A stretch of 64,000 bases of DNA from Datisca glomerata (taxonomy: Eukaryota > Streptophyta > Magnoliopsida > Cucurbitales > Datiscaceae): NCBI GenBank assembly GCA_003255025.1, contig QANY01008278.1, forward strand, positions 372,001-436,000, given 5' to 3'. Positions within the stretch are counted from its first letter, which is position 1, and every line of letters begins with the position of its first letter. The position numbers were made by a program, and so were the translations under genes. Of this stretch, positions 23,401 to 40,240 are shown piece after piece. The notes beneath the pieces were generated by a model. It was not told the origin of the DNA. It ran no database searches and saw only the letters and a program-made list of their open reading frames with translations.

Positions 23401-25302
23401 TTCAGGTGGTTTATTCGAACCAACCGAAATGACCACTCGATTTGATGGTTTTACCTAGTAAGTCGAAGGTCCATGGCAAGGCAGAAGAGTTTGTATCTGG
23501 TCTTCAGGATGTTCACAGGGTCGTTCATGACAACTTGCATTCAACAAATGCACAGTATAAACGAGATGCTTATCAGACAAGCCAACATCTGGATTTTGAG
23601 GTTGGGGATTTCGTGTGGGCAATCTTGACTAAGGATCGCTTTTCAGTTGGTTACTATAACAAATTGCCAGCCAAGAAGATTGGACCTGTCGAGATTATTG
23701 AGAAGATCAATCCAAACGCCTACCGGTTGAAGCTGCCTAGCCACATTCGTATCGCTGATGTGTTTAATGTTAAACATATGATTCCCTTCCACAGTGATTC
23801 TTCTGATGATGATACGGTTGCAAATTTGAGGTCGAATTTTCTCTACCCTAGGGATAATGATGTGGACGGTGTAGCGTTGGAGTTTTTGGAGCGAATGGAT
23901 CGTCGCACGCGCAGTCCATCTTCCAGAGGCCATAACTTTTGACTCGGGTTGATTCACGGGGCCCGTAAGATATCAAATCGAAGTTCGTTTAGAGATCTAC
24001 GTGTATAACAGGTTTACCTGTTACGGCCCAGTGTCAGGCCCAAAAAAGGTCGTTTATGGCACTTTCGGAGGCCCGGAAGCTGTTTTCGCGAGTTTTAGAC
24101 ATTTTTGTAATTTTACCTTTCTTTTATGTTTAGAGTTTTGTGAAACAGTTTAAATACCTTTGTTTATGTTTTATGCGGCAGTTTCACATTTTCTCTCTAT
24201 AATTCTAATTTTTAGTATTTCGTGATTTATCGAAATTAATGCCTAAATCCTAATAATCTCATAATTCAACAGGTTTTAGAAGATCGAATTACTTGTAATC
24301 GTGCGCGATTTAACAGTGTTTGATATTGTTAGGTTTTCTTTAAGGTTTCCGCTACATCACTATCCCACTTCAGTTTCAATAACTAACGGCAAAACTACCA
24401 ATTTCGATTCAGCGAGTAAGTTTCAACCTCATACAATCTATTACAGAAAGACAGTAAGAGCGATATACCATAAAACTTTTAAGACAAAAGAAACTCCTCC
24501 AAACTAAAGTAATCATCCAAAAAAAACAACACATAATAGAAGTATAAGCAACAAATGGAAGAACCATTCATATGGTCATGGTTTAGCCATGAGCTCAAAA
24601 GACGCATAATATCATCAGCAAACGAAGCCCTAATGCCATAATTACAACCTATTGTCCAATAATCTTGCAATCCAAGAAAATTTGTCAAAACACTATAACA
24701 GAAATTGCAAAAGTTTTAGTAATACCCAGATGCCCAATTCGTAAAACCTTTAAGCAAGTACCTGAGTTCCAGCAAGCTCCTCAAATTGCTTCACCAAATC
24801 CTCCATCGCATCCTTGCCCAATTCATCTCCACTGGGCTGCGGACCTGCCATCGATTCGAGTCCCTTAACAGCCTCTCTAGTCTGCTCCCTGAGCTTATCA
24901 AGGGCCTCAGAGACGTGGGATTCATTGGAATTCTTCTGTTTCCCCTTTTTCTTGCTTCTCAAGTCAGGCAAACCCACACCCAATCCTTGAATACCAGAAG
25001 GCAACGAAGGTCGTTCTTGCTCCTTGTTGTCTGTTCTATCTTCGCCTCTACAAGTTCATGGCTCTTAAAACATTAAAAACTGCTAGCGAATTGTTAACGT
25101 TCGAAATAAATTTTTAACAGATTGAGAAAGGGACCTCTGAAGCGAAGAACTGGGGTTGAGATTTTGGAAATCCTCCAAAGCACCTGATAAAATTCGAAGG
25201 CAATTCAGCAATTACACACAAACACAGACACGAATAATCACACAATGCTGTGAAGGTCTTACTATCAAGAAGTTCATCTAAATCATCAGAGTGGTCTGCC
25301 AT
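17421..25302 (-). CDS. PEX19: Peroxisome biogenesis factor 19 (PEX19)
   Basis: Five exons on the minus strand: 25263-25302, 25135-25183, 24762-25047, 17562-17878 and 17421-17466, joining to 738 nt (245 aa), all GT-AG. PEX19 is the cytosolic chaperone and import receptor for peroxisomal membrane proteins and docks on PEX3. The N-terminus begins [19 protein letters not shown], the acidic PEX3-binding type. The C-terminal domain has [32 protein letters not shown] and [18 protein letters not shown], and the protein ends NCCVM, a CaaX box for farnesylation as in other PEX19 proteins. Length is as expected for plants. Intron 3 is 6.9 kb because it holds a complete but decayed Ty3/gypsy element in antisense orientation. 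The coding exons are undamaged, so the gene is probably functional if the intron is spliced. Confidence 0.95.
18988..18992. repeat. Target-site duplication of the Ty3/gypsy element, left (CTATC)
   Basis: CTATC immediately precedes the 5' LTR and recurs at 24360-24364 immediately after the 3' LTR. Five bases is the usual duplication for plant LTR retrotransposons. Confidence 0.92.
18993..19480 (+). repeat. 5' LTR of the Ty3/gypsy element
   Basis: 488 bp, starting TGATGCGGACGG and ending GGTACATCA. It contains a TTTAAATACC-type promoter signal near 19240. Compared with the 3' LTR it lacks about 35-40 bases near 19145 and has about 25 extra bases near 19275. Confidence 0.93.
19483..19496 (+). 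other. Primer binding site (initiator tRNA-Met type)
   Basis: TGGTATCAAAGCCA starts two bases after the 5' LTR. It matches the common plant site TGGTATCAGAGCC with one change (A for G). Confidence 0.85.
19516..23942 (+). pseudogene. Decayed gag-pol of the Ty3/gypsy element
   Basis: The presumed gag start at 19516 meets a stop after 11 codons. Gag remains readable at 20069-20602, with a CCHC zinc knuckle ([14 protein letters not shown]). The protease region (20633-20956) has DPG where the active site should be DSG. Reverse transcriptase spans 20944-22283 with YFDDIL, but needs a frame change near 21710. RNase H follows (FELHTDASK) and is broken near 22280. Integrase (22462-23181) keeps the HHCC-type finger (RCRICQ) and the first catalytic Asp (DISMDF), then breaks at the second-Asp region near 23165; its C-terminal GPY-like module lies at 23442-23942. 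The breaks are single-site frameshifts and stops spread throughout, typical of neutral decay. Confidence 0.93.
23858..24359 (+). repeat. 3' LTR of the Ty3/gypsy element
   Basis: 502 bp, TGATGTGGACGG to CTACATCA, clearly homologous to 18993-19480. Its first 85 bases also encode the last codons of the integrase frame, which stops at 23942. Confidence 0.93.
24360..24364. repeat. Target-site duplication of the Ty3/gypsy element, right (CTATC)
   Basis: Exact repeat of 18988-18992, directly after the 3' LTR. Confidence 0.92.
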
Positions 25303-27070
25303 GGATGCCCAAAACTCTCAAAATCTCTTTCTCGCTACGTCGCGGTGAAATATGCAAAATAGGTATGGAATGAAGAGAAAACCAAAGGCGAAACTGAATT
25401 ATCATCTGTCGGTGCAACCAAGACAGATTGGGTTCGAACTTGGGACCGGGAGTGAAGCAGCACCATATCCAACGGTTTCGATTTATCCATATACTTTGAC
25501 GTTAGGCAGACCGCTGGTCTCAATATTTTTACAATTCACCGACACTTTTGAGTGTATTTTTTTCCTTCCAAACATGCCTTAATTCATTATGGACAAATAG
25601 TCTAACAAGAAACGAAACATGTTTAGTTGACATTGAAAAAAGTTTTCCCTAGTAAAACAAAACATGTTGAAATTGAAATATCTGTTCGGTAAACGTTTTT
25701 TTAGTTACTTTAAAGTTTTAAAAATAGGAAAACGGAACCAATTTTATGATGAGATTTGAATAATATTTTTGGACAACTCAATTCTAATCTTTTTTGACAA
25801 CTCTATTCTCGTCTTTTTATAAAAATTTCAAATTTATAATTTAACTTAATATCAAATATCATCATAGTAATTGACTTATCTAATGAATTAATTAGTAGAC
25901 ATTTCTTATATTTTAGTGATATCAATATTTTAATTACAGTAATTATTATTTATTATAAATAATATAATTTATAGTATAATTTATATCAATCACACATGCT
26001 GAATGATAGAAAAAATATTTCTTGAAAATTCAATAAAAGTGAAAAATAATTGATAATTAAAATATAATGCAATATACATGTTGAAATAATTCATATATAT
26101 TTCTAATTGGTTTGATGAGATGGTTACATTTATCCGACATTAAAAAATTATAGCGAACTTAATATTTGATCAAAGTAATATATACTATTTTTCTAAAAAA
26201 TTTCAACGAAATCATTGAAATAACAAAAATAATATGTGGTTGGCGATAAATTTACATGATAGATCATTATCATTATATTTATGCTAATTAATTATAAAAT
26301 GAATCATACATTTTTTAGTAAATTAATTTAATTTTAAGATTTAATTTTACATTAATCTAATATTGAGATTGAGCCAGCACGTGGTGCTTGACTAGTGTGT
26401 TATACATGTGTATAAGAATATGTTTGGTAGTCCAAAATTGTATTAATTTCATGGATTTCAATTTTATTAAATTGAAATGTTATATTTGTTATCATGTGTT
26501 TGATCCAAGATTAAAAAAAATTGAATGACATAATATTTGTTATAAATTGATTAAATCTAAATTATAAATATTACATTATACTTCTCTAAGAGTTATTAAC
26601 ATTAATATTATTTTCTCTATTAGAAACCATTTAATGGTTTATGATTAACTATTTCAATTAAAAAATATCATAAACTATTTTTCTAATTACTTTTAAGTTT
26701 TTTTAAATTAATGGAAAAATTATAATGCACTCTCATATTTCGGGTTTAAATTTATTATATCTTCAAAAAATTTAGTATTTTAAATTATTAATTTATTCGA
26801 TAAGTTAAGTTGACGAAGTTAATTAAACTCTCACACTAATACTTTAAAAATTAATGGATATGAATCATATTTCTTGATTCTCTTTAAAATTTATATTACT
26901 AAATTTAGTAAAAAAAAATTATCAGAAAAAAAAACTGTTAGTTTATTTATTTTAATAATTGATCATTTGCGTGACAGGAATCATCGGTTGGGTTCAGTTC
27001 GTTAAACAGCGGTTCGGATTGACTTAAACATCTAAAATGCACCGAGCTATGCTCTGCTTTCACCCCCACT
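25303..27070. other. Intergenic region between divergent PEX19 and delta-COP
   Basis: The two genes are head to head, so both promoters should lie here. The middle (about 25600-26940) is very AT-rich with no coding sequence. Near 26374-26395 the text GCACGTGGTGC TTGA CTAG T has the form of a Helitron 3' end (short hairpin, then CTAG before T), on the plus strand. No matching 5' end was placed, so it is a weak signal. Confidence 0.45.
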
Positions 27071-27804
27071 GAATCTAACACCCAATTCCCTTCTCTTTTC
27101 CTTTGCTTTTCACACGAAGAAACGAAGAATAGGAAGTAGAATTGGATCAAGGTATGCTCCCAATGTCACAGATCTCATCTAAGCTATTTGTTGTGTAGGA
27201 CTTCCCCATTTCCATGGACGTAGATCTTCTTTTGTTTCTTGACTTATTCCCTTCATGTTTGATTGCTGAGTTAACTCGAGGAAAATTGTCAAACAGAGAA
27301 TGGCGTGATTCGACTTATATCTGATGAAGGTGTGAATGAATTGGTCTCACTTGAGTGCTCAATTTTTATTCTCAGATCCGGAAGTTTAATGATTTTATTT
27401 TTCTCCCTTCTTTCTTAATTCACATTTCAGCTTCGTTATAACTTTCTCAGCTCTAGTTAACTTGTCTATCATTTCTTTTTCCTAGCGAAAGATAAGTTTC
27501 TAGGATGTAGGAAAATTTTCACGATGCCTTTGGTGGCTGGTTTCAAACTTCGGCTCGGATGTTTTATGATGCTTATTCGGTGTTATCATGTTATCTATCT
27601 TTGTGGATCATATGCTGTTTGTCTTAAGTGTGTTCTTGTAAGGATATGGTTAGGCTGTTGGTGGATCGTTTGCAGTAGATCTGTTTCTTCATTATTGCTA
27701 TTCAAAATTTTCTACATTAACAATATTTTCATCTTTCTAGGTTCTTGCTACAGACTTTTGCGCCTTCAAGTTGGTGATTGCTGGTTCATTTCTTTTTAAT
27801 CAAG

Positions 27805-32987
<5,183 letters not shown>

Positions 32988-33549
32988 CTGAAGTTCATCT
33001 GCTAGAGGATATACCATTCATTCATTATGACCATTTTAGGCAGCCATTGAATTTTGATTTTACATGAGCGTTGAGCAGTTGTTCTTTTCATGTCGGATTA
33101 TTTTTTTACTGGAAATTGGGATGAACAAAATAATGAGCTGAGACTTTCGTCTTCCATGTTTATACTTGGTACTTGCTTCATTTTCTCTGGTGTTGTGGTT
33201 GCATTTGTTAATATTATTGTCAGAAAATAACAAAACAAAGCCACCTTTCCAGTGTGAACTGCAGAAATTATCAGAATTTTGTGTTGCAAAAATGATTGAA
33301 AATGGTCGAGATAATTATTTTAATTATTGAAATTACACAGGCGTAAACGAATTAGTTACGTTTAAGCTTGTGTAATTTTGTAACTAAATTATTTATTTTG
33401 ATCATTAAAAAAAGGACATTTTCTTAAATCACCTTTATTTTTTGGTTATTTATCCTAGTCCTTGATATTTTTTACATAAGAAACTACTCTTCGTCCTTAT
33501 CATTAAACAACCAATTTCATCTGAAAATCAAGAGTGTTTTTTTACAAAA
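32988..33549. other. 3' flank of delta-COP
   Basis: This stretch contains the expected 3' untranslated region and AT-rich spacer. No gene is recognised. Confidence 0.5.
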
Positions 33550-33830
33550 AGGTGAAACATTTCATTGAAAATTAAGAAATATAAAGTCAGCCTCCATCAC
33601 CTCTTCCAGCGAGGAAGGGGGAACTGAGCCAAAATCACAACAAAAAACTGGGACAAAAGCCCTCTCTGCAATACATTTTGCAGTCAAGTTAATAGACTCT
33701 TCCATTAGAATAAATTTTACCTTAATGCAGTTATACAATTCTTTAAAGACTTCCTTCACATAGACACAAGAGAATTCAATTTTCAAATTGAGCAAAAATA
33801 ACTCCTTCATCGCTCTAATTCATTCGTTCA
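33550..33830 (-). pseudogene. Possible non-LTR RNase H C-terminal scrap
   Basis: An open stretch of 82 codons on the minus strand contains NLTAKCIAERAF and SVPPSSLEEVMEADF. This resembles the end of RNase H domains in plant non-LTR elements, where an A(H/D)xLAK-type motif is followed by a PP/S-rich tail. The catalytic part is missing. The match is weak and from recall only. Confidence 0.3.
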
Positions 33831-34935
33831 GTGCTGCACATAATGCCTCAAGGTGAGAGGATTGATGATTCAAAGAGACTCATCCCTCCTCAAGTACTCT
33901 CATGGAACTCTCATCTCTTACTTTCTCTAAAATTCCACCCTCAAGAAGTTGTCTACCCCATATCTAGCTCCTCTAGACCCATGAAACGCTTCCCTGAATT
34001 CGGGCCTATAGAAACTCCGAATTTGGAAAGTATTTATGCTTTAGAACTCGGCTTAAAAAGCCTACTTGATTGGTTAGGATCCTCATCCAATTTTTTTGCT
34101 ATAAAAGCTCTATTCATGGTAAAAGAAAAAAGAAAACATTCGTACATTTTGACACTTTTGCAATGACGCCTTTGCACAATTCTTTTAGCCAATTTGTAGT
34201 CTTTTTTTTTTTGCAATTAAGCCACTTGTTATACAAAATTGCTAGTTCTAAAGTATATCAACTTGAAAACCTTAATTCTTTTTCAAAAAAAAATTAATAC
34301 AAAAGCTTTTAAATATTTTTATCAATGGATATGCTGAAAATAAAGGAGTCTATCGGTTATATACTTGGGAAAACCACAATTTTTTTATGATTGAAATGCC
34401 ATATCAATCTTTATAAATAAAGAATTTATTCGAAGAGGGTAATTATGTTGAATAAATAAATATGTGTTGTATGTAAAACAAAACTCAAATTATCAGATTG
34501 TGTAATAAGAGGCTTGCTACGTTTTCAAAGCATTAGTACTACATTACCTAAAAGAATTGTTTAATGGTGTCATTGCAAAACAACTAAGTGTAATATAGCT
34601 TTCACGTTTAGCCCAAAATAAATGATTGAAATTTGTTGCATTAACTTATGTGATAATCTCAAGAAAGCTCCAAGATAGCTTTCCGTTTGTAGAAAGTTCT
34701 CTACATTGGAAACTTTCCATTCTTGATTAGTCTTTTCTTTCTGAAAAGGCTATCCCTCGTCTTTTCCAACCTCGTCTAGCTTTCTCCTTGGGATTTTAAA
34801 TCCTTTTTATAGTTTGGTTTTTAAGTCTTTGGCCATGCAGAGTACCCAGTTTCACGCTAGCCTATAAGTCTCTGTTTTCCCTACTTTTTTTTCTTCTTCT
34901 TATGCAAAGCTCTGGTTTTTTGTTCTCCATCTTTT
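33831..34935. other. Spacer between the RNase H-like scrap and the LINE
   Basis: No convincing gene. An open frame at 33831-34166 (+) shows no recognisable domain. Confidence 0.4.
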
Positions 34936-34939
34936 TCTA

Positions 34940-37900
34940 ATTATGGAGAGTCTGGCTAAGGATTTGATGGCTTTCTAGACCTTGAAGAAATGATACAGGA
35001 TCGTAATGAGAGAGTGGAAGGGTGGCTGATCGGAAAATTGTTTTCTGAGAGGGTTCTGAACTCCAGTCTGATGCTATTTGTTCTATGTAAAAATTGGAAT
35101 GTTGAGAATGGTCTGGAGATGAAGGTTTTAGATAAAAACCTTCTTTTATTCCAATTTCTTGATCTTAAAGAAATGGAAAGAGTCAAGATTAAAGAACCCT
35201 AGACTTTTAATGGTTGTCTCATTATCTTGAAGGATTTCTTTATAAGTACCTAACCATGTGAGATGTGTTTTGACAGTTGTTCCATGTGGGTGCAAATACA
35301 CGATGCCTCCTGACTGGGACTCTCTACCTATGATTAAAAAGATTGCCTCAACTATTGTAACTTTGATTAAAGTGGATGAATATAAGTTAAAAATACATTT
35401 GGCAAGATCTGTTCGGGTTATAGTAGATTTTTAGATAAAAAGAGATTTGATTCATGGGTTATAGGTTAAGAGAAGAGACATAAACTCTATTTGGATTGAC
35501 ATTAAGTATGAAAAATTACCATAATTTTGCTTCAAATGTGGTATTATGAGTCATGAGACTAGACACCATGAAATGAAGGGTATTATGGAAGAAAGGGATG
35601 TGATGTTTGAAGATTGGTTAAAATCTTAGACAAACCTATAGACTCCACATGCAGTGAGGGAGTTTTTCCTGAAAAAACAAACAAATAATTATAAAAAAAA
35701 AAAAGATGGCACTTTCTGTGAAAAAGAAAAAGTTTTCTATAAGGAGATGGATCCATGCTGTGTTAATAGGGGAAAAGGAGTTTTTGAGATCTCTCTTCAA
35801 GATGTTCATGATAATGGGAAGGCTTGTGTTGACTCAAATGGTTCTAAGGAGATTCTGTTGTCTAGCTTTTGTTTCTCTACAGAAGGGGGAAGGAGTTCAA
35901 TCAAGAAAAACTATAGATTAGGCAGATATGCAGAGAAAGAGGTTAACCCAAAATCTACTGAGAAAGTATCTACTAAAAGAGCTAGAACAGATGATGTGGA
36001 ATGGATTCTAGCAAATCTTCAGGATGTTCGGGTGGAATCTACTGAATTTATCAATATATGGGCCATTGTGACATGCCTTGAAAAGTCACCAAGAGCTCAA
36101 TGATTCTCCTAACCTGGAGCTGTCAAGGTTTGGGGAGTTTCTTGACATTCCAAGCTCTAAAAGATGCCTTGCATACCTATAAGCCCCAAATTGGTGTACT
36201 TAATGGAAACTAAGATGAAGAAGAATGCTATTGAAAGTTTTATTAGAAGACTGGAGTTTGATTTTTATTTTGTTATTAATCTAGTTGTTCTGTCTAGTGG
36301 CCTTTTTATTTTCTGGTTGTCTTCTTGCCCTTAAAATATATTACTGGCTCTAGAAATAGGATTAATCTCAGTATTGATGACATTTGAAGGTTTACGTTTG
36401 TCTATGGAAATAGAAATGAGAATGACACATGGAAGGACTTTGAATATATTACTAATTCAGTTTCTATGAGCAATGAGCCTTGGATTTTCACTGGAGATTT
36501 TAATGAATAGGTTTTTTCTAGTGAAAAATGGGGGGCATACAATGGATTGTAATAGGGCTGCTAAGTTCAGAGATTTTATCAATAAATCTGGAATGATTGA
36601 TGTTAAAGCCAAATGCTATTTTTTCACATGGAGGAACAATAGAAATGGTAATGTGTTCATCCAGGAGAGGCCGGGCAGGGTCCTTGTTAATACTGCTATT
36701 ACGGTTAGCTTTCTTCATATTGAAGTTCATGTCCCTCCTGAGATAAGGCCTGGCCACAATATATTGATTCTCAGCTTCAACAGAGAGAATGTTAAATCAA
36801 AGAAAGTGTTCATATTTGAACCAAAATGGCAGTTGGATGAGTGTTTTTCTGATTTGATTATCAAAAGTTAGGATACGTATCACAATCATAAGGATATGGT
36901 AAAATTTTATTGGCAAATTGAAGAATTGCAAGAAGAAGATTAGAAGCTAGTTGAAAAATCAAAGGAGTAATCCTAAGCACCAGATTGAAGAGTTAAATAA
37001 AGATCTCAGTGATATCAATGATGATGTAGTCTCAAAGGGCAAAGAAGGGTGAGATTCAACTTAAACTTAAAATGCTATGGAGAAAAGAAGAGCTTTACTA
37101 GGGTATAAGGGCTAAGAAACATTAGCTGAAGTTTAGAGAAAAAATTTCTCATTTTTTTCATTCTTCTGTCCTTAAAAGAAGATCAAGAAACAAAATTTGC
37201 AAATTAAAGAATCATTTGGGTGCTTGGATGGAGGGTGAGGGGGAGATCTCAAAGTTACTTTATAATCATTTTGCTAGATGCTTCACTAGAGAGGCAACTT
37301 CTGATACTGATTACAAATTGAACCTGTCATTGATGACCAAACTAATAGTTTGCTCACTGCTCATATCTCTTTGGAGGAAGTCAAGCATGCTGTCTTTTCT
37401 CTTGGTGGTAAAAAAATCCCAGGTCCTAACGGTATTTCTAGTTTATTTTATCAGCAAAACTTAGAAAGTATTGGCTTGGATGTGTGGAAAGCTACCATTG
37501 ATTTCTTTGATAATAATTACATGTCTAGTTCTGTTAGTGAGACCTTCATTGCTCTAATTCCCAAAGTGAATCAACTTGAAACTCCCTAGCATTTTAGACC
37601 TATAGCCCTATGTAAATTTAGCTACAAAATTTTTTTCAAGATTATTGTCAACAGAATTAAGCCAATCCTGCCAAACTTTATACCAGAAACTCAATGTGCT
37701 TTTATAGGAGGTAGGCTCATTCAAGAGAACATCATTATAGCTCGGGAGACTTTCTTTCATATAAAGAAGAAGAGTGGAAGGAATGGAGTTATGACTATCA
37801 AAACTGGTATGAGTAAGGTATATGACAAGGTCAATTGGTTTTTCTTGAAATTTCTTCTTTTGAAGCTTGGCTTTGCTATGAAGATGGTGAACTGGATTAT

Positions 37901-40240
37901 GGCCTGTGTGTCATAAATGATAACCCTTCTGCTTCTTTTCATTCTCAAAGAGGATTAAGAGTCGAAGATCCTCTTTCTACCTACCTTTTCATTATGGTAG
38001 CAGATTGCCTCTCTAAATGCCTACTGAACGTAGTTGAAGAGAGTTTAATTAAGACTATCAAACTAAAGGGATATATTCCCCCTATTCTCACCTCTTTTTT
38101 TACAGATGAATGTATGTTCCTCTTGAAGCAAATGAATTTTCTTACAGGAATTTAAAGGGCTGCATTACAAGGTACTGCAATGCTTATGGGCAATGTGTTA
38201 ACCTCAGCAATAATTTTTTTTGTCCATAAACAATAAACTTTGTATGTTATTATAGGAGCTCTCATTTTTGCTAGTAGTGAATCATATCTAGGCTTACAAC
38301 AGATTGGGGAAGCTCTAAATCCTCTTTGTATTCCTTACTTTTGGAAAGGATGGATGAACGAATTGCAGGGTGGAAGTCAAACCATCTCTCTTTGGGAGGA
38401 AGGGAGATTTTACTAAAAGCTTTTGCACGGCTTTACCTTGTTATGCTATGAGCGTGTTTAAGCTCCCTAAATCCATTTGTGCAAAGCTTCAGTCAGTCAT
38501 TTTTGAATTCTGGTGGTTTAAGGACGATGGCAGTAAGGGTATGGGGTGGTGTTTCCATTTGAAGCTGAACATGAGTAAGGAAGTTGGAGGCTTAGACTTT
38601 AGGGACTTTGAAGCTTTCAATCTTGCTTTACTGGTAAAGCAAGCCTGGGGTATCTAGCAAAACCCAGATATTTAATGTGCAAAGGTCCTTAAGAGTTTAT
38701 ACTTTCCAAATTCTGATTTCTTCAATGCCCAAAGAAGAAAAACTTGTTCTTAGGCTTGGAGAAGCTTATAACAAGGTACAGAGGCTATAAAGAAACATGC
38801 TTTCTAGAGAGTAGGGAATGATAGAAGTATTGATGTTTGAGATAATTTTTGGGTCCTAAATTGCCAAAATCTTGGCTTTTTTAGGTGTGATGGTGTCTGT
38901 AAAGTCTCTGGTCTTTATTTATGGGAATGGTTATACTTGGAAGAAGGGTGGTAAGGAAAGTCATGCCAATCCATCTCTCAAGTTTTGATTCTCAAGATGC
39001 ATCAGTTTGACCTTTCTGTAAAAATAGCTCATTTTCTGTGAAAGTCTAGTTATAAGATGTTATATGAAGATCTTCTCTCTGTTAAAGGAAACAATGTTTC
39101 TACCTCATCTGATGTTAATCTTATTTTCTGGAAAGTCCTCTAAAACTTAAAAATGGGTCCAAAGATATAAAAGTTTGTTTGGAGGGATGTTTTGAATTAC
39201 CTTCCCACAAAATAAAATATGCATTGTAGGAACCTTGGTGTGGATAATCTTTGCCCTATATATGGTAAAGTTGAAGAATTAGTTGGATTTTTACTATTTG
39301 AGTGTGATTGAGTTAAACACATTTGGTTTGCTTATTCTTTTTAACTCATAAGCTACATCCCTCATGGGCTTAGTTTCAGTGATTGGTTATTAAGCAGTTT
39401 TTCTAATCTTAAAAGTCATACTGAGGGAGGGCCTAAAATGCTATCATTTTTTCTGTTTTGTCATGAGGTGTATTTGGAAAGACATGAATGTTTTTATCTT
39501 TGAAGGGATAAGAAGTGACACTTTGTTGACTTTTGATAAAGCCAGGAATCAGTTTGTGGAATTCTGGGAACCAAGTCTCCTGATGTTTGTTCAGTTGTTT
39601 ATGTTGGGGTAAATAAAAGTGCTCAGAGTTATGTTGATCATGCTTCTATTTCAAATGAGTTTTGGTTTCATCTTGCTTTGGGTTGCTTTAAGATTAATGT
39701 TGATGCTTCGGTTTGCCCTTATTCTTTCAGAAGCTCCACTGATTTGATTGCTAGGGAGTCTCATAGTGATTCAGTTGAAGTTTTTGGAAAACAGGTTTAT
39801 GCTGTCACTATTAATCATGCTGAACTAGTAGCAATTTTCGAAGGCTTATGCATTGCTACCAAGAATAATTGGAGAGGTGTGATTATTGAGAGTGATTCTA
39901 AAACTATGGTGGATTGTGTTAATGGCTTCTATTCTCTTTCTTGGGAGTTGGCTCTTCTTCTTAAATCTATTAGGAAGCTTATTCTTTCTTTTGCTAGTTG
40001 TAGGGTTTCTTGGGTTAGCAGATTAAGCAACTCAGTTGCTGATGTTATTACAAAATATACCATTGATTAGAGCTGAGTTTTAGATAGCTTATCTCTAGTT
40101 CCTCTTTATATTTTTTCTATTATCAATAAGGATAAGCTTCAGGTTTGCAATGGCTACAAGCCACCTTGATTTATTTTAGTTTCTCTGGGCAATAATAGTT
40201 TCTTCTCTGATGTGAATGACTTTTGAGAAAAAAAATTGTA
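34940..40240 (+). mobile_element. Decayed L1-type LINE retrotransposon with RNase H
   Basis: Domains occur in plant LINE order. A DUF4283-like ORF1 (about 34990-35200; LIGKLFSERVLNSS) is followed by a CCHC knuckle near 35528 (CFKCGIMSHETRHHE) and an APE-type endonuclease part (about 36470-36870; MIDVKAKCYFFTWRNN). Reverse transcriptase follows (about 37350-38160; KKIPGPNGISSLFYQ, HFRPIALCKFSYKI, PETQCAFIGGR), and an RNase H domain (39678-40070; FKINVDAS, HAELVAIFEGL, IIESDSKTMVD) is at the end. A short A run at 40225-40233 may be the tail. Stops and frameshifts are everywhere, so it is dead. The exact ends and a target duplication were not found. Confidence 0.88.
39678..40070 (+). pseudogene. 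RNase H domain of the LINE (longest intact piece)
   Basis: A 130-codon open frame carries the plant LINE RNase H signature: FKINVDAS with the first Asp, HAELVAIFEGL with the Glu, ESDSKTMVD with the next Asp, and the C-terminal VSRLSNSVADVITKY in which the usual NxxAH histidine-containing motif is altered (NSVADV). It is the best preserved part of the element, with no stop over its length. Confidence 0.8.

Larger units (their letters stand above)
18993..24359 (+). mobile_element. Ty3/gypsy LTR retrotransposon (chromovirus-type) in PEX19 intron 3
   Basis: This is a full-length 5367-bp element with two LTRs (TGATG...CATCA), a 5-bp target duplication and a tRNA-Met-type primer site. Gag, protease, reverse transcriptase, RNase H and integrase segments lie in gypsy order on the plus strand. 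It sits antisense to PEX19. All coding parts are interrupted, so it is defective. The integrase frame runs into the 3' LTR, a feature I associate with the CRM lineage of chromoviruses, but the lineage is not proved. The two LTRs have many transitions and private indels between them, so the insertion is not recent. Confidence 0.95.
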
